A stretch of DNA of 64,000 bases from UBA11524 sp045591175 (GTDB lineage Bacteria > Bacillota > Clostridia > Christensenellales > Aristaeellaceae), in the NCBI GenBank assembly GCA_045591175.1, contig JAZNSI010000057.1:15939-79938 (forward strand). The letters run 5' to 3'. The notes under the pieces were generated by a model. It was not told the origin of the DNA. It saw only the letters and a program-made list of their open reading frames with translations, and ran no database searches. Below, piece after piece: positions 60,182 to 64,000 of this stretch; position 1 is the first letter of the stretch, and each line of letters opens with the position of its first letter. Both the position numbers and the translations under genes were made by a program.

Positions 60182-60731
60182 TGTCGCGGGCCTCCGTTTG
60201 CTCCATGTCGGACTGGTATTCGGTCAGCTTGACCTCCAGGGGCGTGGTGGCCTTACGGGAGGGCAGCGCGTAGAACACCGCCACCCCCAGCGCCACTCCC
60301 GCCGCGTAAGGAATGGTGATCAGCCGGGGATCACGCGGTTCTTCGCCGGTGAGGGCCTCATACACGGCGAACTGCGCCCGGGGCATGTCCACGTCCGCAT
60401 GGAACCAGCACAGGCCCAGCGTGCCGCCCAAGCACAGGATGAGAAACGCTGCCGCCGTCCTTAGCGGACGGGTCAGGTCGCGGCGAAGGGCCTTTACCCG
60501 GTGGACGTAGCATACGTCCGAACCCATGAGGGTGATGGCTTCTTCGGGGAAAGCGGCTTGCAGCGCTTTGGCAACGTGCAGTGCGGTCAGCTTCCAGATG
60601 CCCTGTTCCTGCGGGCAGGGAAGGAGCAGCTTCTCAGCGCCTTTGGGTCCCAGAACCTTCGCCGCGTCGCCCAGGCGGAGCGTCTGCCCCATTTCCAGCT
60701 TGGCGCGGGTGCTGAGCTGAACGTAGATCAT
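60174..60731 (-). CDS. spoVAA: stage V sporulation protein AA
   Basis: ATG at 60731 overlaps the ypeB stop (ATGA). The 185-residue protein has a soluble N-terminal part (MIYVQLSTRAKLEMGQTLRLGDAAKVLG) and two membrane helices at about 93-110 and 141-157, as in SpoVAA. SpoVAA is required for dipicolinic acid handling. The upstream longer reading frame is an artefact of the overlap. Coupling with ypeB is unusual in my knowledge of Bacillus, where the two are separate. Confidence 0.87.
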   Translation of the reverse strand: MIYVQLSTRAKLEMGQTLRLGDAAKVLGPKGAEKLLLPCPQEQGIWKLTALHVAKALQAAFPEEAITLMGSDVCYVHRVKALRRDLTRPLRTAAAFLILCLGGTLGLCWFHADVDMPRAQFAVYEALTGEEPRDPRLITIPYAAGVALGVAVFYALPSRKATTPLEVKLTEYQSDMEQTEARDID

Positions 60732-61969
60732 GCCGCCACCTGCCCGAATTCCAGCTGCATGATTTTCTCCAGGTGCAGTTCTTCGCCGGTCATGGCGTCG
60801 ATGTAGCTGATGTATGCGCCATCCCCCTGGGCAAGGGTGAACTGCCAGCACAGACGCTCCTGGCCGCCCACGGGCAGCAGGCATTGCCGGACAGACTCCA
60901 CTGCTGCGCCGGGGGAAAGAGACGCGCGGGCTTCCTGCTCCGTCAGCAGGGGCGACTGCAGCTTGCGGGGAAGGTGATTCTTCCAGTAGCTGCGGGCCTC
61001 CAGGCCAACGACCTCGCCGGTATCCATGCGAACCTGCGCCATCACCCGGTCAGGCCAGATGAGTACGCCGTTTTGCACATACACGCAGGTCAGTACGCAC
61101 AGGCCGTCGTAGACCTGATAGTAGGGGACTTCCATTTCCGCAAAGCCGCGGCTTTTGAGGAAGGCGAGGGCTGAAGCGGCACATTCCTTCGGCGTTTTCG
61201 CCATGGGGAAGGAGGCGGTCTCCGGGGCCATGAGCAGTACCTTGCCGCCCCGGCGGGTGATCTCCAGATTGAGCTGCACGTCGGCGGTCTGTACCGTCAC
61301 GCCATAGGCAGGCAGCGCCCCAGAGGTGTCCGGCGCGTGGGCGACGGAAAGCACCTTATCCGCGCCGACGAAGGCTTTGGCGATCTCCATGGCCTCGCCG
61401 CTGCCCACTTCCTGGGAGGATAGCGCCTTGTAGGTGGTCAGCTCCTGCGCGGAAGGCGGCGCGGTGACTTCCGAGGCGGGCAGCGCGCTGGCAATGTCTG
61501 CACCGTGGAGGGTCTCGCTGCTGGCGATGGCCAATTCCGCCTGGAGCAGCCGCAGACCGTCCAGCATGGCGGACAGGTCAGCGCTGGCTTCGGCGTGGAA
61601 GCCATCGCCCTCGGCCAGGTCAGCCAGATAGGTTTGGGACAGGCGGCTGAGACGCGACAGGTACGCCAGCACGGCGGCGCGTTGTCCCTCCCTGTCAGGC
61701 AGGGCGCTGATGCCCAGCTGTACCCGCTCTGCGCCCAAAGTGAGCTGGGAAAGCAGCTTTGCCTGCTGCCTGGGGGCGGTGGTAAGCAGAAGCTTTTCCA
61801 GGGCGAGGGTCAGCTGCTCCACCTCGGCGGCGGATTCCGCCATGGAAGCCTTCGTGCCCTCGGTGAGGGCCAGCTCCGCCGCAGCGGTGCGCCGCTGGGA
61901 CGCGTTGAGCGCAATGAGCAGCGTCATGCCCATCACGGCGGTGAGGATGTATGCGAGGGTTCGTTTCAT
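60728..61969 (-). CDS. ypeB: germination protein YpeB
   Basis: ATG at 61969 (MKRTLAYILTAVMGMTLLIALNASQ) begins with an uncleaved membrane segment. The 413-residue protein has a coiled-coil-rich middle (about 30-190) and a C-terminal pair of PepSY-like domains (AKAFVGADKVLSVAHA..., MDTGEVVGLEA, YIDAMTGEELHL). YpeB is needed for stability and localisation of SleB in the spore. It lies eight bases after sleB, matching the conserved sleB-ypeB pair, and overlaps spoVAA. Confidence 0.93.
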   Translation of the reverse strand: MKRTLAYILTAVMGMTLLIALNASQRRTAAAELALTEGTKASMAESAAEVEQLTLALEKLLLTTAPRQQAKLLSQLTLGAERVQLGISALPDREGQRAAVLAYLSRLSRLSQTYLADLAEGDGFHAEASADLSAMLDGLRLLQAELAIASSETLHGADIASALPASEVTAPPSAQELTTYKALSSQEVGSGEAMEIAKAFVGADKVLSVAHAPDTSGALPAYGVTVQTADVQLNLEITRRGGKVLLMAPETASFPMAKTPKECAASALAFLKSRGFAEMEVPYYQVYDGLCVLTCVYVQNGVLIWPDRVMAQVRMDTGEVVGLEARSYWKNHLPRKLQSPLLTEQEARASLSPGAAVESVRQCLLPVGGQERLCWQFTLAQGDGAYISYIDAMTGEELHLEKIMQLEFGQVAA

Positions 61970-61977
61970 GCGGCACC

Positions 61978-62634
61978 TCAGATGGCGAAGGCGTGACGGC
62001 CGATGGTCAGCTGCACCGCCCTTGTCCAGATCCACTCGTTGGTGGCGGTGGAGGGATTATAATAGTAGATACAGCCGCCGGTGGGGTCCCAGCCGTTCAT
62101 GGCGTCCCGGGCGGCGCGGATGCAGGAGGCGGTGGGCTCCATGTCGAACTGCCCATCCCACACCGCGTCAAAGGCGCCGGGCTGGAAGATCACGCCGGCG
62201 ATGGTATCCGGGAAATCATCGCTGCGGACGCGGTTGAGCACCACCGCTGCCACGGCGACCTGCCCGATGTAGGGCTCTCCCCGGGCTTCACCGCTGACCA
62301 GGCGGGCCAGCAGCGTCAATTCGGATTCCCGGTACAGGGATGCGCTGATCGTCCCCGTCAGGGGGATGCCCATGGCGGCTGCGGTTTTCTTCCCCACCTG
62401 GCCGTCCACCGACAGGCCGTTGCGCCGCTGGAAGCGCACCACCGCGTTGTAGGTGCCCCGGCCAAAGACGCCGTCCACCTTGCCGGTGTAGTCGCCCCAC
62501 TCCTTCAGCCGCTGCTGGATGAGCGCCACCCGTTCGCCGCGGCTGCCCATGGTAAGGGTGGCGGCCTCGGCAGTGAGGACGATGGCCAGCAGCAGGATCA
62601 GCAGCGGAAGCAGCAGCTTACGCGTGTGCCGCAT
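61978..62634 (-). CDS. sleB: spore cortex-lytic enzyme SleB
   Basis: The 218-residue protein has a signal peptide (MRHTRKLLLPLLILLLAIVLTAEA), a peptidoglycan-binding type 1 domain (LTMGSRGERVALIQQRLKEWG...VDGVFGRGTYNAV, about 27-85) and a C-terminal Hydrolase_2 domain (LLARLVSGEARGEPYIGQVAVAAVVLNRV, with Glu in SGEARGEP). It is a lytic transglycosylase active on muramic-delta-lactam cortex during germination. Its start overlaps the small upstream ORF by 17 bases. Confidence 0.96.
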   Translation of the reverse strand: MRHTRKLLLPLLILLLAIVLTAEAATLTMGSRGERVALIQQRLKEWGDYTGKVDGVFGRGTYNAVVRFQRRNGLSVDGQVGKKTAAAMGIPLTGTISASLYRESELTLLARLVSGEARGEPYIGQVAVAAVVLNRVRSDDFPDTIAGVIFQPGAFDAVWDGQFDMEPTASCIRAARDAMNGWDPTGGCIYYYNPSTATNEWIWTRAVQLTIGRHAFAI

Positions 62635-62890
62635 CGGGGATCGCCTCCTTCGTCAGCGGCTGCCCAAAGAGCGCCGCCAGAAAGCCCTGCCAGGAGAAAT
62701 CCCACAGGATGTGGCTGTCCTCCTGCTCCTCCATGGGCAGCCGGGCGAACCACAGCGACAGCTCCGGGTCGATCATCCCCCACCACAATCGGGTGGGCTC
62801 GGCGGAGTGTGCTTTGGGTGCGGACTCCATCCCGGGGCCGGGGAGGGTCAGCAGGGCGGACAAAAGCAGGGTCAACAGCGGCTTGTGCAT
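62618..62890 (-). CDS. small exported protein heading the sleB/spoVA operon
   Basis: The 90-residue protein starts with a signal-like stretch (MHKPLLTLLLSALLTLPGPG), nine bases after AAGGAGG. It continues with a Trp-rich part (LWWGMIDPELSLWFARL, HILWDFSWQGF). I do not recognise a family. Overlap with sleB, a shared strand and a strong ribosome site support a real gene, perhaps a spore-envelope protein. Small size and lack of homologues by eye limit confidence. Confidence 0.6.
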   Translation of the reverse strand: MHKPLLTLLLSALLTLPGPGMESAPKAHSAEPTRLWWGMIDPELSLWFARLPMEEQEDSHILWDFSWQGFLAALFGQPLTKEAIPDAAHA

Positions 62891-62929
62891 CGGACATAGC
62901 CTCCTTGTTCGGGTCAGATTGTCTAAAAA

Positions 62930-62960
62930 GAGGATGTCCGGGGCGTGAAAGGTTTATACA
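62930..62960 (-). promoter_or_regulatory. possible forespore (sigma-G-like) promoter of the germination operon
   Basis: On the - strand TGTATA (62960-62955) and CATCCTC (62936-62930) are spaced by 18 bases, a partial match to sigma-G (TGAATA / CATACTA). It lies about 40 bases before the first start. The operon content predicts such control. Confidence 0.35.
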
Positions 62961-62996
62961 GTTCTGTCAATTCTGTGACGGAATTGCGTGTTCGCC

Positions 62997-63025
62997 TTTA
63001 CGCAAACAGAGAAATGTGGTAAGAT
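62997..63025 (+). promoter_or_regulatory. promoter of the small membrane-anchored protein
   Basis: TTTACG (62997-63002) and TAAGAT (63020-63025) with 17-base spacing, 76 bases before the ATG. Confidence 0.6.
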
Positions 63026-63101
63026 AGTGGCAGCTAAGGAATTTAGCTGGCAAATTTCCGGCCCCGGAGTGGGTCTGCCAGCTTGAATCGGAGGTTATTT
63101 T

Positions 63102-63593
63102 ATGGAACGCTGGGAAAATCGTTATGCCAATGGCCGCAAGGGCAATATCCGCGCGGTGGAGCACTCCCGGTCTGAACGGGCAAAGATCGTGCTGATCATT
63201 TTGCTGGCGGTGGCGCTGCTGGGCGTGGGTATCGCGGGCGGCAAAGCCATTGCCTTCCGCGGCGATGCGGAGGATTTGATGCTCGCCCGCGCGATGACCG
63301 AATGCGGCAATGCCGTCAGCCAGGTTAATACGCTGTCCCGCTCCGGCGGCTCGGATACCGCGGGTGCGCTGGGCAGGATCCGCGCCAATGTCAACGCGGT
63401 GGACGTGCTGAGCAACATGCATCAGTCCCTTTACGGCAGCGCCTATGCGCCGCAGGCTGTGTTTACCGATCTGTACGATATCATTGACAGCTATTCTGCC
63501 AAGCTCAAGAATGGTACATCCACCATCGACGAGCTGACCCGCCTGGGGGACGCCCTGGGTAATCTGCAGAACCTGCTGCAGGAAGCAAAGTAA
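63102..63593 (+). CDS. single-span membrane protein, unknown function
   Basis: The 163-residue protein follows GGAGG and has a charged N-terminus (MERWENRYANGRKGNIRAVEH), one hydrophobic helix (about 29-50, IVLIILLAVALLGVGIAGGKAIA) and a helical extracytoplasmic part probably forming a coiled coil (AMTECGNAVSQVNTL ... RLGDALGNLQNLLQE). A type II topology is likely. I do not recognise a family. It stands alone between its own promoter and terminator, just before the rRNA operon, opposite to the germination operon. Confidence 0.8.
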   Translation: MERWENRYANGRKGNIRAVEHSRSERAKIVLIILLAVALLGVGIAGGKAIAFRGDAEDLMLARAMTECGNAVSQVNTLSRSGGSDTAGALGRIRANVNAVDVLSNMHQSLYGSAYAPQAVFTDLYDIIDSYSAKLKNGTSTIDELTRLGDALGNLQNLLQEAK

Positions 63594-63604
63594 AACTGCA
63601 TTGT

Positions 63605-63644
63605 AAGCATCCTCCCATATTGCCGTGAGGATGCTTCTTTTTAT
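63605..63644 (+). terminator. terminator of the small membrane protein gene
   Basis: AAGCATCCTC and GAGGATGCTT form a 10-bp stem followed by CTTTTTA. Bases 63645-63794 contain only A/T-rich tracts and no gene. Confidence 0.88.
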
Positions 63645-63744
63645 GTTTGGGGGATCCCAAAACTCCCGAACGTTTCTGTGGACACGGGAAGGGAATGTGC
63701 TGCCCAAAAGCGGAATGATCCGAAAACCTTTGGGAAACAGCGTT

Positions 63745-63823
63745 CGGAAAACAAAAAACTTCGCCAAAAAGGCTGAAAAAGTTGAAAAAAGCTGTTGACT
63801 TTTCTTTGGGAGTCTGTTAGGAT
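63745..63823 (+). promoter_or_regulatory. rRNA operon promoter with A-tract UP region
   Basis: TTGACT (63795-63800) and TAGGAT (63818-63823) are 17 bases apart. The region before the -35 box has phased A tracts (AAAAAAC, AAAAAG, AAAAAG, AAAAAA), as in UP elements. The transcript then has a leader of about 130 bases with a CTTGAAAACGATACAGA element usual upstream of Firmicute 16S genes. Confidence 0.75.
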
Positions 63824-63962
63824 ATACGAGTCGCACGGCGCGCAGGCGCAGCTGCGGCCCTGAACCTTGAAAACGATACAGACAAGAAATAACGCAAAAA
63901 AGAGACAGTAATTCCGAATGAGTTGAGTCTTGCCGGTATGAACCGGTTAGATATAACAGGAT

Positions 63963-64000
63963 TAAATGAAAGAGTTTGATCCTGGCTCAGGACGAACGCT
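63963..64000 (+). rRNA. 16S ribosomal RNA, 5' end (partial)
   Basis: AGAGTTTGATCCTGGCTCAG (63971-63990), the universal 5' 16S primer site, is followed by GACGAACGCT, as in Firmicutes. The gene runs out of the window. The mature 5' end is estimated a few bases before AGAGTTTG. Confidence 0.95.

Noticed and set aside
63930..63950. CCGGTATGAACCGG in the rRNA leader, resembling the tRNA-Met anticodon arm
   Set aside because: The match is limited to a short palindromic segment. There are no T arm or acceptor sequences, so it is not a further att copy or tRNA.

Overview
The window comes from an endospore-forming, fairly GC-rich, anaerobic Firmicute, most likely an uncultured gut Clostridia member. 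The evidence is a spoVA/sleB/ypeB germination operon, ferredoxin-linked oxidoreductase genes, Gram-positive style signal peptides with strong AGGAGG ribosome sites, and a 16S rRNA start typical of Firmicutes at the right edge. The species cannot be named from this sequence.

Region 1 (1-33020) is an exopolysaccharide/capsule locus on the + strand. It holds the tail of a probable glycosyltransferase, a PssD/PssE (Alg14/Alg13-like) pair, one enormous surface-protein gene (1391-23155, 7254 codons), three GT4 glycosyltransferases, a GT2 glycosyltransferase, a Wzy-like polymerase, a pyruvyl-transferase-family protein, an FrhB-type Fe-S protein and a Wzx-like flippase, many joined by 4-bp overlaps. 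The giant protein has a signal peptide, a degenerate CHAP-like domain, a very long Cys/His-rich repeat region, a phosphodiester glycosidase (NAGPA) domain, Tyr-rich wall-binding-like repeats and a dockerin-like C-terminus.

Region 2 (33144-41725) is metabolic: an amidohydrolase on the - strand, then on the + strand an AMP-forming acyl-CoA synthetase, a sodium:solute symporter, indolepyruvate:ferredoxin oxidoreductase (iorA, iorB), a phenylacetate-CoA ligase and an ACT-domain protein. Together these look like an aryl-acid/aromatic 2-oxoacid module. Region 3 (41757-46115) is a complete ABC importer: binding protein, ATPase and a double-length permease.

Region 4 (46129-48492) holds a peroxiredoxin and a DUF2200 protein on the - strand and a cytoplasmic GH10 enzyme on the + strand. 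Region 5 (48545-51337) has two tRNA-Met genes and a 2.6-kb insertion carrying a single BspA-like leucine-rich-repeat gene. The insertion is bounded by a 50-bp direct repeat of the tRNA 3' part, an att-like arrangement with no integrase inside. Region 6 (51432-57715) contains a SpoVB/MurJ-like flippase, an SH3-domain secreted protein, a dCMP deaminase, a GH20-family enzyme, a small membrane protein and a DegV protein.

Region 7 (57745-62960, - strand) is a tightly overlapped forespore/germination operon: a small secreted ORF, sleB, ypeB, spoVAA, spoVAB, spoVAC, spoVAD and spoVAE. The right edge (62997-64000) has a small membrane-anchored protein, a terminator, and a ribosomal RNA promoter and leader running into the first bases of 16S rRNA.
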